Source: Paenibacillus sp. EZ-K15
GTDB lineage: Bacteria > Bacillota > Bacilli > Paenibacillales > Paenibacillaceae
Assembly: GCF_002573715.1 (NCBI RefSeq)
Contig: NZ_PDHM01000016.1
Span: 96,141-160,140, forward strand
DNA length: 64,000 nucleotides
Direction of reading: 5' to 3'
How positions within the stretch are numbered: the stretch's first letter is position 1; the number at the start of each line of letters is the position of its first letter. A program made the position numbers and the translations under genes. The notes under the pieces were generated by a model that saw only the letters and a program-made list of their open reading frames with translations, had not been told where the DNA came from and did not search any database. Positions 41,749 through 50,992 of this stretch are shown piece after piece.

Positions 41749-43221
41749 TTATAACGTATGGAGGCGGATAAGCTCCGCAAGCCGGATAAGCCCGCTCTCC
41801 AGCTGAGCGTACGAGGCGTAAGCATAGGATAGGCGCAGATGCTGCTGGTCGTTACGATCATATATATTTCCGGGATTAAGCAAAATGCTCTCCTTCAGTG
41901 CCTGCTCGAATAAAGGGCGAATGGAGAGGGGGTTCTTGATGCGAAGCCAAATATAGAATCCACCTTGGGGTGTATTCCAGTGTGCAATATCGTGAAAATA
42001 TTGCTCCAGTAACGACAGGGTAAAGTCTCGGCGTCTCATCAGCTCTGCCCGGATCTGAGCGAGATGATTCTCATATAACCCACTGGAGAGCCATTCGGCG
42101 ACGGCATGCTGGGAAAGGGAGCTGGAGCCGTAATCGGTTTGCATTTTGATATCGGACAGCCGATCGATGACCGGCTCAGGCCCGACGATCCATCCGATGC
42201 GCAGCCCGGGACCCAGGGTTTTGGACATGCTGCCCATATAGAGCACCAGGCCTTGTTTATCCGTAGCTTTCAGTGGGGGTGGTGAGGGGGTATCTAACCA
42301 TAGATCCCCATACACGTCATCCTCGATTAAGGGCAGCCTTTCCTGAGCGCAAATCCGAAGCAGCTCTGCTCGTCTGTCGGAAGACATCAGCGTTCCGGTA
42401 GGGTTATGAAAGGCAGGGATGGTATAAAGCAGGGCAGCGCTGTGCTGGCGTTTGAGTCTTCCGATGGCTTCCGTTCGGACCCCGTTCTCATCCATAGGGA
42501 TACCGTGCAAATGCATGCCGGCGGATTGAAACACATGAATCGAGTTCAGGTAAGAGGGATTCTCTACCAAAATGGAGGAACCGTGATGCAGCAGTCCAAG
42601 CGAGATCAGCTGTAAGCCTTGCAGCCCGCCGGAGACAATGAGTATGGAAGCAGGGGAGGCCATAATCCCTTTCTTTTTCAGATGATCACTGATGATTTCT
42701 CTTAAGTATAGGTTCCCTTTCGGTTCCGAGTAGCCCAAGGTGAAATGGCTGGACATCCTGCCGCTAAGCGTCCCCCGCATCTGGTTGGTAGGGAGGAGGT
42801 CAGGCGAGAGCTCGCCTGTTCCGAGACGGATCATATCCGAATCGGTTTCCGCACGATTGATTTGCTGGATCATATGGATGTTGGGCTGATAGGAGCCGGA
42901 TTTCACGTATTGATTCCAATCAGGCGGAGGCGTGGCAGCAAGTAAACTCCAAGTATTGTTGATAATTACGGTCCCTTGTCCCACGCGGGATTCGATTAAA
43001 CCGTCTGCGGCGAGCTCCCCGAGCGCATACACAATGGTGCTGCGGTTCACTTGAAATTTGGCAGCCAGATCTCGCTGCGTGGGAATTCGGGTACCGACCG
43101 GCCATTCCCCGTTCATGATTCTGCTCTTGATATCATCATAAATTTGCTGATGAAGCGGCAACTCGGAGTGCTTATTCAATTTCCATTCTTCGGCCATAGG
43201 TATTGGTAAACCCGCTTTCAT
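41749..43221 (-). CDS. MocR/PdxR-type GntR regulator with aminotransferase domain
   Basis: A 490-residue fusion of an N-terminal GntR winged helix (about 15-85; ELPLHQQIYDDIKSRIM, RIPTQRDLAAKFQVNRSTIVYAL) and a class-I aminotransferase-like domain (about 125-480) with the PLP lysine in SMSKTLGPGLRIGW. Such regulators sense an amino acid or PLP. I chose ATG 43221, which lies after the palindrome and after a GAGG, rather than longer in-frame starts that would run through the promoter. It is divergent from a LysE-type exporter and probably controls it. Confidence 0.88.
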   Translation of the reverse strand: MKAGLPIPMAEEWKLNKHSELPLHQQIYDDIKSRIMNGEWPVGTRIPTQRDLAAKFQVNRSTIVYALGELAADGLIESRVGQGTVIINNTWSLLAATPPPDWNQYVKSGSYQPNIHMIQQINRAETDSDMIRLGTGELSPDLLPTNQMRGTLSGRMSSHFTLGYSEPKGNLYLREIISDHLKKKGIMASPASILIVSGGLQGLQLISLGLLHHGSSILVENPSYLNSIHVFQSAGMHLHGIPMDENGVRTEAIGRLKRQHSAALLYTIPAFHNPTGTLMSSDRRAELLRICAQERLPLIEDDVYGDLWLDTPSPPPLKATDKQGLVLYMGSMSKTLGPGLRIGWIVGPEPVIDRLSDIKMQTDYGSSSLSQHAVAEWLSSGLYENHLAQIRAELMRRRDFTLSLLEQYFHDIAHWNTPQGGFYIWLRIKNPLSIRPLFEQALKESILLNPGNIYDRNDQQHLRLSYAYASYAQLESGLIRLAELIRLHTL

Positions 43222-43246
43222 GTAGGAATATGCCTCAGTATAACTC

Positions 43247-43279
43247 ATTGGTTGGGTCAAGTGCCAACCAATTGGTTGG
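43247..43279. promoter_or_regulatory. Palindromic operator between mocR and lysE-type gene
   Basis: CCAACCAATTGGTTGG (43264-43279) is a perfect 16-bp palindrome; a half-site ATTGGTTGG repeats at 43247-43255. The spacing between half-site starts is about two helical turns. It likely binds the adjacent MocR protein. Confidence 0.65.
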
Positions 43280-43339
43280 AGACGCAGCCGATACCCTCCT
43301 TTACAATGGTGGAAATATTCGCTGGAGGTTTGGTTTCTT

Positions 43340-43957
43340 ATGATGGGCGTCATCGTTCATGGATTCATTCTAGCTTTAGGTCTTATTCTTCCTTTGGGCG
43401 TGCAAAATGTGTTTGTATTTAATCAGGGAGCGGTACAATCCCGCTTCGTCAAGGCACTGCCCGTCATGATTACCGCATCGCTATGTGATACGCTGCTGAT
43501 CTCATTAGCGGTTCTGGGGGTATCCGTTGTTGTTCTGGAATATGAATGGATCCGAACCGTGCTGTTTTCATTGGGGATCTGTTTCCTGGTCTATATGGGA
43601 AGGGTAACCTGGAAGAGTAAACCTTCGGGTCAAGCGCAAGAAGAGGCTCGTTCGTTTACGCCGAAAAAGCAAATTGTATTTGCCATGTCTGTATCCTTGT
43701 TAAATCCGCATGCTGTTCTGGACACGATCGGGGTCATTGGCACAAGCTCGCTCCAATATACAGGGATCGACAAAGTGGTCTTTGCCGTTGTATGCATCGC
43801 AGTTTCGTGGTTGTGGTTCCTGGGTCTTGGAATAGCAGGCAGGGCAGCGGGAAGGATGGATCCATCAGGGAAATGGTTGTCCACGTTGAACCGAATATCA
43901 GCGTTGATTATGTGGGGGACAGCGGGGTATCTGGGGGTTAGCCTGATTCTATCCTAG
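43340..43957 (+). CDS. LysE/ArgO-family amino acid exporter
   Basis: A 205-residue protein with six membrane helices and the family signatures LGLILPLGVQNVFVFNQG, ASLCDTLLISLAVLG and SLLNPHAVLDTIGVIG. It exports basic amino acids or analogues. GGAGGT is about 10 bases before the tandem ATGs. The divergent MocR regulator and shared palindrome suggest induction by an amino acid. Confidence 0.9.
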   Translation: MMGVIVHGFILALGLILPLGVQNVFVFNQGAVQSRFVKALPVMITASLCDTLLISLAVLGVSVVVLEYEWIRTVLFSLGICFLVYMGRVTWKSKPSGQAQEEARSFTPKKQIVFAMSVSLLNPHAVLDTIGVIGTSSLQYTGIDKVVFAVVCIAVSWLWFLGLGIAGRAAGRMDPSGKWLSTLNRISALIMWGTAGYLGVSLILS

Positions 43958-44066
43958 CCGAAACGGTATGTGTGAATTTTTTATTATAGATGATAATTCC
44001 CTTGGCCCATTCTTCTTCCAACCTTTATAATGAGCCTAATTCAAAAGGGTATAAGGAGGGGGAGTT

Positions 44067-44915
44067 ATGGAATACAGATTAATAAAGGCGGATCCCAAGA
44101 TGTTCTCGAAATATTTTGCTACCTATTATAAGAATAATTGGTTTAGACCGAGTTGGGGTGATTTAACCAAGGTTCTAGCGGATTCGGACGACGGTTACTG
44201 GGTTGTCTCAGGTGACGATAAAGTGGCGGGAGTTTATTTGTCTGACCATTCCATCGGACTTGTGTTTGGTATCCCCCCATATTCTATTACCACAAAGATG
44301 ATTGATTACGTGAAGAGCTACACCTTAAAATCCTGGAATTTGACAGAGTCTCTGCATGCTCATAATGTTCTGGCTGAGCAGGAGATCGCTTTTCGTGAAA
44401 ATGGTTTCGTTCAGGTTGAATCCAGACAATGCATGATGCGGCCTACCGAACAGCTGGAAACATCGATGGATCACCATTATATGGATAGAAGACCCACGAT
44501 AGAAGATATGTCTAAGATTGTAGAGGTGTTTAGGGAAGCATATGCAAATGGCCCGGATGAGCGGGAAGTCCAGGTTTATGCGGATGATGCGGCCCGATAT
44601 TTTGACATAGTGGACCCCAAGCTGTTGGAAGCATCTTCAGTAGTATATGACCGAACAACGGAAGAAATCGTCGGCGTATGTTTGATCTCTTTATGGGAGG
44701 GCTTGCCACTGGTCTATAGCATCTCAGTATTATCTCAACATCGAGGAATGGGGTTGGCGAGCGCGATGCTGGATAGGGCATTAATGGTCTTGGAGCCTGA
44801 TTACCCTGTGCTGCGCCTCTTTGTAACGACGGGGAATCAAGCGGAGCAACTGTATAGGAAGAAAGGTTTTCTCTCCGGCGTGGAATATCAACATCTTAAA
44901 TACACCATCGAGTAA
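44067..44915 (+). CDS. GNAT acetyltransferase with an extra N-terminal domain
   Basis: A 282-residue protein with a C-terminal GNAT domain (about 145-280; LPLVYSISVLSQHRGMGLASAMLDRAL, RLFVTTGNQAEQLYRKKGF) and an N-terminal region (about 1-140) that may be a degenerate second GNAT domain. Acceptor unknown. A strong AAGGAGGGGGAG precedes the ATG. Confidence 0.85.
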   Translation: MEYRLIKADPKMFSKYFATYYKNNWFRPSWGDLTKVLADSDDGYWVVSGDDKVAGVYLSDHSIGLVFGIPPYSITTKMIDYVKSYTLKSWNLTESLHAHNVLAEQEIAFRENGFVQVESRQCMMRPTEQLETSMDHHYMDRRPTIEDMSKIVEVFREAYANGPDEREVQVYADDAARYFDIVDPKLLEASSVVYDRTTEEIVGVCLISLWEGLPLVYSISVLSQHRGMGLASAMLDRALMVLEPDYPVLRLFVTTGNQAEQLYRKKGFLSGVEYQHLKYTIE

Positions 44916-44992
44916 AATCTGCTGCGTAGAGTGTTTGGCAGTGTGATAAACGTAAGATCGTGCTTTCATCTATTCTCTAAGGGGGTATTCAG

Positions 44993-45805
44993 GTGAATAT
45001 TTCGATTGGCGGCTATTCTTTTTATAATACGTTTCTGGATGGAAAAATGGATGTGTTCGGTTATTTGGAGACGGTGAAGTACCGGTACCGAATGGATGCG
45101 GTTGATTTGTGGAACGGTTTTTTCATCGATCGGAGCGATAGCGTATATAAGCTTGCTGATAAGAGTTACATCCGGAAAATCAGAGAGGCACTAGATGAGA
45201 AAGAGATGAGGGTGGTTAACTTTGCTGTGGACGGAGCGCATCTATGGGATCCAGACCCGGATATCCGGCAGAAGCTGTACGAGAATGCGCTGGTTCATCT
45301 GGATGCCGCTGAAATCCTGGGCGCCGAAACCGTGCGAATCGACACCGGAGGCAGTTATAAGGAATCGGAGCCGATGACTTACGAACAGTTCGAGTATACC
45401 GTTAAACGTTATCGGGAATATGCGGATCGTGCAGCGGAAGGCGGTTATACCATTGGTCCGGAAAATCATATGGGCGCATCACTGCTTCCGCGTGAATTGA
45501 AACGTCTTGCAGAAGAGGTCCATCATCCGGCTTTTGGTTTTCTGCTTCATCTTGGCAGATGGAAGGCAGATGAGGCTGAAGGTGATGAGATGGTTGCCCC
45601 ATGGACGGTACATACTCATTTTGATGCGAAAACAGCGGTTCATCCCGATGCGGAGGAGAAGGTGCGGAGCCTGCTCGCAGGCGGATACAAGGGTTACTGG
45701 GGCGTCGAATACAATGCGCCGCGCAATCAATATGTGGAGATGGAATGGATTATAGGGGCTGTAAAACGGATCGTGAGTAATGCCAGTCGAATTAAGTTGG
45801 AATGA
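44993..45805 (+). CDS. Sugar phosphate isomerase/epimerase (AP endonuclease 2-type TIM barrel)
   Basis: A 270-residue TIM-barrel protein of the xylose-isomerase-like superfamily. Metal-binding acids and histidines appear in VDLWNGF, VRIDTGGSY, GPENHMGAS, LLHLGRWK, VHTHFDAK and WGVEYNAPRN. The reaction is unknown; relatives act on myo-inositol or ketose derivatives. GTG 44993 follows AAGGGGGT. No sugar transporter lies nearby. Confidence 0.82.
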   Translation: MNISIGGYSFYNTFLDGKMDVFGYLETVKYRYRMDAVDLWNGFFIDRSDSVYKLADKSYIRKIREALDEKEMRVVNFAVDGAHLWDPDPDIRQKLYENALVHLDAAEILGAETVRIDTGGSYKESEPMTYEQFEYTVKRYREYADRAAEGGYTIGPENHMGASLLPRELKRLAEEVHHPAFGFLLHLGRWKADEAEGDEMVAPWTVHTHFDAKTAVHPDAEEKVRSLLAGGYKGYWGVEYNAPRNQYVEMEWIIGAVKRIVSNASRIKLE

Positions 45806-45830
45806 TGAAATCGTACGGGATGTTTGCATC

Positions 45831-45873
45831 GCATTGTATTGCATTTGTATTGCATTTGTATTGCATTTGTATT
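45831..45873 (+). repeat. 11-bp tandem repeat (GCATTTGTATT)x4
   Basis: One 10-bp variant GCATTGTATT and three exact 11-bp units GCATTTGTATT in a row. Confidence 0.95.
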
Positions 45874-45876
45874 GCT

Positions 45877-46091
45877 AACGGACTGAGCATCCGTTATTTA
45901 GTTAAAAAAGATGGATTTGACTAGTGTAGCGGACATGAGATACGTTATTCGCCGTAAAAGTGTGATTATCGCCTTATGCTAACTAAAATAACGGACCTGG
46001 TGTCCGTTCGATTCGCGAATTGAGCTATTTTGATCGAAATAACGGACCTGGTGTCCGCTTGATTCGCGAATTGAGCTGGTTTGATCGAAAT
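45877..46091. repeat. Degenerate array of ~51-bp units, each with a GGAC..GTCC mini-palindrome
   Basis: Units start at 45877, 45928, 45990 and 46041 (steps of 51, 62 and 51 bp). The last two are nearly identical over 51 bp and each opens with AACGGACCTGGTGTCCG, a small hairpin followed by TTCGATTCGCGAATTGAG-like sequence. The first two units keep the hairpin idea (AACGGACTGAGCATCCGTT) with more changes. No gene is seen between 45806 and 46329. Confidence 0.8.
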
Positions 46092-46329
46092 GAAGCCGAT
46101 CAGATCCGGTAGCGCCAAATGGGAAGAATAATCCTCATTAGTCTTGGACTGATACAGATACTGTTCTGCAGTTATAAGGGGTGGCTTGGTGCGGTACGCT
46201 GGGCTCAGTTTGCTACGCTTAGTTCGCAAAATCATTTATTCGGATAGCAGAAAAACAAGAGAGCCGGTCCCATGGAACCGGCTCTCTTGTTTGTTGTCAG
46301 CAGCCTGTAAGAAAGCTTCCAAAGCCACT

Positions 46330-48174
46330 TTAACTGCTTAACTTAAACTGGCTGTTGTATAACTCGTAATAAAAGCCGCGTTTGGCCAGCAGCTCTTCGT
46401 GTGTGCCACGCTCCGCGATACCACCTTGATTCATGACGAGAATCTGGTCAGCCTCACGGATCGTGCTTAGACGATGAGCGATGACAAAGCTGGTTCGGCC
46501 CTGCATCAGGGTGCGCATGGCGGTCTGAATATGCATCTCCGTCCGCGTATCGATGCTGCTGGTTGCCTCGTCCAGAATCAGAATGACCGGATCGGCAAGC
46601 ACCGCGCGCGCGATCGTCAAGAGCTGCCGCTGCCCCTGGCTCAGATTGCCTCCGCCTGAGAGAAGCAACGTATCATAGCCTTCGGGCAGCTTCATGATAA
46701 AGTCATGCGCATTGGCAAGCTTGGCGGCAGTTTCGATCTCTTCGTCCGAGGCATCCAGCCGGCCGTAGCGGATGTTCTCCCGAATCGATGCCGAGAATAC
46801 ATATGCATCCTGCAGCACGATTCCCAGCTTGCTCCGCAAATTGTCCTTATTCAATTGTCGGATGTCGACCCCATCAATGGTGATCACGCCAGAATCGATC
46901 TCATAGAAACGGGTGAGCAGATTGATTATGGTGGTTTTGCCGGCACCTGTCGGACCGACGAGCGCAATGGTCTCGCCCGGCCGAGCGGTGAGTGAAACAT
47001 CCTTCAGAATCGGGACGCCCTCCTTATAACTGAAGCAGACACGGTCAAATTGTACCTCGCCATACATGTCATCCGTTGTATTCTCGTCTTGATTGTCTTG
47101 GTACTCGGACTCCGTATCGATCACCTCAAAGACCCGTTCAGCACCCGCCACAGCAGATTGCACCAGGTTGAATTGATTCGCCAGATCGTTCAGCGGGCGT
47201 TGAAACTGCTTCGAGTAGTTCAGAAATGCAACGACAATTCCAACGGTCGTAAAATCCCTGAATGCCATGTACCCGCCAACCGCCGCAATTAAAGCAAAGC
47301 TGACGTTATTCAGCACGTTCATAACCGGACCGACGGTACCCGAGTAGATCTGAGCTTGAATGCTGGCATCGGTCAGCTTCTTGTTCATGACATCGAACTG
47401 CGCAGCGGCATGCCGCTCCCGGCGATATACCTGTACGACCTTCTGACCTGAGACGGTTTCCTCGATAAAGCCGTTAAGCTCCCCCAGCGTGCTCTGCTGC
47501 TTGGAGAAATGCTTCCTTGTCCGGCTTGCTACCGTCTTCGTGAACAGCATAACAAGCGGAATGGTCACCATGCTGAGCAGCGTCAGCCATACGTTCAGGT
47601 ACAGCATGATGGCGAGTGATCCAACCAGGGACAGCACGCTTGAGATTAGCTGGGTTACGCTCTGATTCAATGTCCCGGAGACGTTCTCGATATCGTTGGT
47701 CGTGCGGCTCATCAATTCGCCGTGCGTCTTGCTGTCGAAGAATCGCAGCGGAAGGATTTGAAGTCTTGCAAAAATATCCCTCCGCATGGCCTGAATAGAC
47801 AGCTGGGAGACTTTAACCATGACATGCTGCTGCAGCCATGCCGTGAGAGCGGTACCCGCGTAAACGGCAAGAAGCACCGCACACAACCCCATGAGTCCCT
47901 CGAAATCTCCTGGAATGATGTAATGATCCACCGCATTTCCCAGTAGGTAAGGAGCCACCAGGGACAGAATCGTCGTGATGAGCGTGAATAAGAAAACAGC
48001 GATCATACCGCCCTTAAATGGACGGATGTAACCCCAGATCCGGCGTATCGTTGCCATCGTATTTTTGGGCTTCGCCTTGGCCATCGTCATTCCACGCATG
48101 GGGCTGCCGCCGCGCATGCTCAGATCCGGAGCGTCCGCATGGCCTTGCTTGGTTTCCTGATCCGCTTTAGCCAT
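46330..48174 (-). CDS. Heterodimeric ABC exporter subunit with consensus Walker B
   Basis: A 614-residue half-transporter: six membrane helices (about 50-340) and a C-terminal ATPase (Walker A GPTGAGKTT, signature LSQGQRQLL, Walker B ILILDEATSSID). The Walker B ends in the catalytic Glu. ATG 48174 has AAGGAGGTG seven bases upstream and overlaps the end of the partner gene by 8 bp. The two genes form a heterodimer of the YheI/YheH (BmrCD) type exporting drugs or lipids. Confidence 0.9.
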   Translation of the reverse strand: MAKADQETKQGHADAPDLSMRGGSPMRGMTMAKAKPKNTMATIRRIWGYIRPFKGGMIAVFLFTLITTILSLVAPYLLGNAVDHYIIPGDFEGLMGLCAVLLAVYAGTALTAWLQQHVMVKVSQLSIQAMRRDIFARLQILPLRFFDSKTHGELMSRTTNDIENVSGTLNQSVTQLISSVLSLVGSLAIMLYLNVWLTLLSMVTIPLVMLFTKTVASRTRKHFSKQQSTLGELNGFIEETVSGQKVVQVYRRERHAAAQFDVMNKKLTDASIQAQIYSGTVGPVMNVLNNVSFALIAAVGGYMAFRDFTTVGIVVAFLNYSKQFQRPLNDLANQFNLVQSAVAGAERVFEVIDTESEYQDNQDENTTDDMYGEVQFDRVCFSYKEGVPILKDVSLTARPGETIALVGPTGAGKTTIINLLTRFYEIDSGVITIDGVDIRQLNKDNLRSKLGIVLQDAYVFSASIRENIRYGRLDASDEEIETAAKLANAHDFIMKLPEGYDTLLLSGGGNLSQGQRQLLTIARAVLADPVILILDEATSSIDTRTEMHIQTAMRTLMQGRTSFVIAHRLSTIREADQILVMNQGGIAERGTHEELLAKRGFYYELYNSQFKLSS

Positions 48175-49903
48175 GGGAAGACACCTCCTTGCCGAATTGC
48201 GATTGATAAATATCCTGGTATAACTCACAGGAAGCAAGCAGCTCGCTATGCGTACCCTCCGCTACCAATTTTCCATCATCCAGCACCAGTATAAGATCGG
48301 CATCGATCACGGAAGAGATCCGCTGGGCAATCATGAGGCAGGTGCGACCGTTCATCAGCCGGGTTAACTCTTTCTGAAGCCTGGACTCTGTTCCCATATC
48401 GATGGCGCTTGTGCTGTCATCAAGAATAAGAATGGCGGGGTGAAGCAGTAATGCCCGTGCAATGGAGATCCGCTGCTTCTGGCCGCCGGAGAGGTTCACA
48501 CCTCTTTGTCCAAGCACGGTATCATATCCTTCCGGCATGGACGAAATGAATTCATGCGCCTGCGCAGCCTTAGCTGCTGCCATCACTTCTTCATCGGAAG
48601 CATCCGCTTTCCCGTAGCGGATATTGTCCCGGATCGTGCCTGTGAAGAGGATGGATTCTTGGAGGACGATGCCAATGCGTTCGCGTAACGCCGATAAGTC
48701 GATTTGTCGAACATCGGTCCCATCGATGAGTATCCGCCCGGATGTTACATCATACAGGCGGGGGAGCAGGGATACCAGGGAGGTTTTACCCGAACCGGTC
48801 GCTCCCATAATTGCGACGGTCTGCCCTGGTCGAACCTTGAAACTGATATGATGTAAAACGGGCTTCTGTATTTCCGGTTTATAGGAAAAAGTCACCTGGT
48901 CAAATACGATTTCTCCTTGCTTGTATGCATTCATCGTCGGATGAGTAACGTTTACAATCTCGGATTCCGTATGCATGACTTCCTGGATACGATCAGCAGA
49001 AACCTTGGCTGTAGAGATTCGGACTAGCATCATCGCGACGGAGGATACGGAGAATAGCACCTGCGTCACATAGTTGATAAAGGCTACCAGGCTTCCCACC
49101 TCGAAAGAGCCATCGATCGCGTTCTTCCCGCCAAGCCATAGGACAACCACGATACTGACGTTCAGTATCATGGTGAGGATGGGCATATTGAGCGCAACAA
49201 TCCGTTGTGTTTTAACCGAAACTTGCGTGAAGTCGGTATTCGCTTGATGGAATCGCTCCTTCTCATACCCGGCTCGCACGAATGCTTTGGATACCCGGAT
49301 GCCAGCGAAATTCTCCTTCAGGACTGTATTCACTTTATCGAGTTTCTTCTGAACCGTGGCAAATAAGGGCAGGGTGGCCCGGATCAGGAAGAACATCACC
49401 ACGAACAACAACGGAACGGCAATGGCCAGAATGATGGCGAGCTTGGGGCTAATGATCACCGCCATAATAATGCTTCCAATCGCGAGAAACGGAGACCGTA
49501 CGAATACGCGCAGCAGCATCTGGACCATGGTCTGTAGCTGAACGATGTCGCCCGTCAGCCGGGTGATAAGTGAACCGGTTGGGATGTCGTCCAGATTTCG
49601 GAACGAGAGGGTTTGAACCTTGCGGAACAAATCCCGACGCAGGTCGGCACCGAAACGCTGCGAGGCAATGGAAGAATAGATCGTACATCCGAGACCTCCA
49701 AGCAGCCCGATGGCAGCCGCACCCAGCATGATAAGACCTGTATGGAGAATGTGTGAAGTATCGTTCTTCATGACACCTTGATCAATTATGCTGGCCATGA
49801 GAATGGGCTGAAGCAAATCCATGGCGACCTCCAGCAGCATGAGCAGCGGCGCAAGCAGGGCCGCAGCCCAGTGGGGACGTAAATAACGAAATAATTTGAG
49901 CAA
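48167..49903 (-). CDS. Heterodimeric ABC exporter subunit with degenerate Walker B
   Basis: A 578-residue half-transporter with the same layout (Walker A GATGSGKTS, signature LSGGQKQRI). The Walker B reads ILILDDSTSAID: Asp replaces the catalytic Glu, the typical degenerate site of heterodimeric exporters (as in TM287/288). TTG 49903 has GAAGGTG nine bases upstream and gives MLKLFRYLRPHW, the usual N-terminus; longer in-frame starts lack a site. First gene of the pair. Confidence 0.9.
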   Translation of the reverse strand: MLKLFRYLRPHWAAALLAPLLMLLEVAMDLLQPILMASIIDQGVMKNDTSHILHTGLIMLGAAAIGLLGGLGCTIYSSIASQRFGADLRRDLFRKVQTLSFRNLDDIPTGSLITRLTGDIVQLQTMVQMLLRVFVRSPFLAIGSIIMAVIISPKLAIILAIAVPLLFVVMFFLIRATLPLFATVQKKLDKVNTVLKENFAGIRVSKAFVRAGYEKERFHQANTDFTQVSVKTQRIVALNMPILTMILNVSIVVVLWLGGKNAIDGSFEVGSLVAFINYVTQVLFSVSSVAMMLVRISTAKVSADRIQEVMHTESEIVNVTHPTMNAYKQGEIVFDQVTFSYKPEIQKPVLHHISFKVRPGQTVAIMGATGSGKTSLVSLLPRLYDVTSGRILIDGTDVRQIDLSALRERIGIVLQESILFTGTIRDNIRYGKADASDEEVMAAAKAAQAHEFISSMPEGYDTVLGQRGVNLSGGQKQRISIARALLLHPAILILDDSTSAIDMGTESRLQKELTRLMNGRTCLMIAQRISSVIDADLILVLDDGKLVAEGTHSELLASCELYQDIYQSQFGKEVSSHG

Positions 49904-50089
49904 GAATAATGGCACCTTCTTTATTCTTTTTAGTCTAAATACCAAGTTAAGCCATAGGCTTCAACCTTGTCAAAGGGAAAAGGGATAAGCGCAACTTGCA
50001 TCTCTTAAGAAAAACTTTATCTTTTCCCTACTTTTCCTTAAACTCTATTTATTAATCTGGATAGACCAAGCTAGAGGGAGTTGTTGAAG

Positions 50090-50992
50090 TTGAAAAAGGG
50101 TTTGATCATGCTCGTTATATTTCTGTTGGTCGGATGCGAGTCCATTCTGACGGAGACGCCTAACGTGAATGATAGGGTAGAAAGTAGAGATGGACAGGAA
50201 GCAAAAGCGGGTTCCGATACGCAATCGAATCCTCCATCAGCTGTGCAGACAATCCGTGTAACAGATGAACAAGTGACACGTGGAGATTTGGTCCTGGTCA
50301 ACAAGGATCATCCACTTGATCCGGGAGCGGTGCCGAAGGATATCGTAACATTGTTTGAGAATAAAGACTTAATGCATGGTTATGTGGTTCTGGACAACAC
50401 GATCCGGTTATCGCGCAGTGTGGCAGAGAAATTCGGTGATATGATTGAAGCCGCCGGAGAAGACGGAGTCAATCGCTTCATGATCAGCAGCGGGTATCGG
50501 GATGAGGGCGAACAAGAACAGCTTTATCGTGAAAAAGGTTCCGATTACGCCTTGCCTCCAGGCTACAGCGAACATAATCTCGGGCTCTCAATGGATATTG
50601 GATCGACGCAGCAGTCGATTGATCGATCGCCTGAAGGGAACTGGCTGAAGGAGCATGCATGGGCGCACGGATTCATTCTGCGCTATCCTGAGGACAAGAC
50701 AGAGATTACAGGCATTCAGTATGAACCGTGGCATTTTCGTTATGTTGGGCAGCCGCACAGTATGATCATGAAGGAACTGAATCTTACGTTGGAGGAATAT
50801 CTGGATTATCTGAAGGAAAAAACCAGCTATAGAACAACCGTAGAGGGGAAGGAATACGAAATTAAGTATGTACCCGTTACATCCAAAGACATGGAGATTG
50901 AGATACCGGCAGGAAGCGAGTATGAGATATCTGGAAACAATATCGACGGAATCATTGTGACGGTACTGCTAAACAAGGATGATGCGGAATGA
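50090..50992 (+). CDS. VanY-type D-alanyl-D-alanine carboxypeptidase lipoprotein
   Basis: A 300-residue lipoprotein (lipobox LLVGC near residue 15) with the LAS/VanY zinc peptidase domain (about 75-245). Zinc and active-site motifs are SSGYRDEGEQEQLY, GYSEHNLGLSMDIGS (SxHxxGxxxD) and YEPWHFRYVG. It trims terminal D-Ala from peptidoglycan stems. TTG 50090 is nine bases after AGAGGGAG. It overlaps the VanZ gene by 4 nt. No vanHAX or vanRS lies nearby, so this is likely wall maintenance rather than a full vancomycin locus. Confidence 0.88.
   Translation: MKKGLIMLVIFLLVGCESILTETPNVNDRVESRDGQEAKAGSDTQSNPPSAVQTIRVTDEQVTRGDLVLVNKDHPLDPGAVPKDIVTLFENKDLMHGYVVLDNTIRLSRSVAEKFGDMIEAAGEDGVNRFMISSGYRDEGEQEQLYREKGSDYALPPGYSEHNLGLSMDIGSTQQSIDRSPEGNWLKEHAWAHGFILRYPEDKTEITGIQYEPWHFRYVGQPHSMIMKELNLTLEEYLDYLKEKTSYRTTVEGKEYEIKYVPVTSKDMEIEIPAGSEYEISGNNIDGIIVTVLLNKDDAE

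Noticed and set aside
45831..46091. CRISPR array
   Set aside because: Units are degenerate, without unique spacers of even length, and no cas gene is near.
45966..46235. A repetitive coding frame on the minus strand across the 51-bp units
   Set aside because: 51 bp is 17 codons, so the repeat stays open by chance; no ribosome site and no conserved start.
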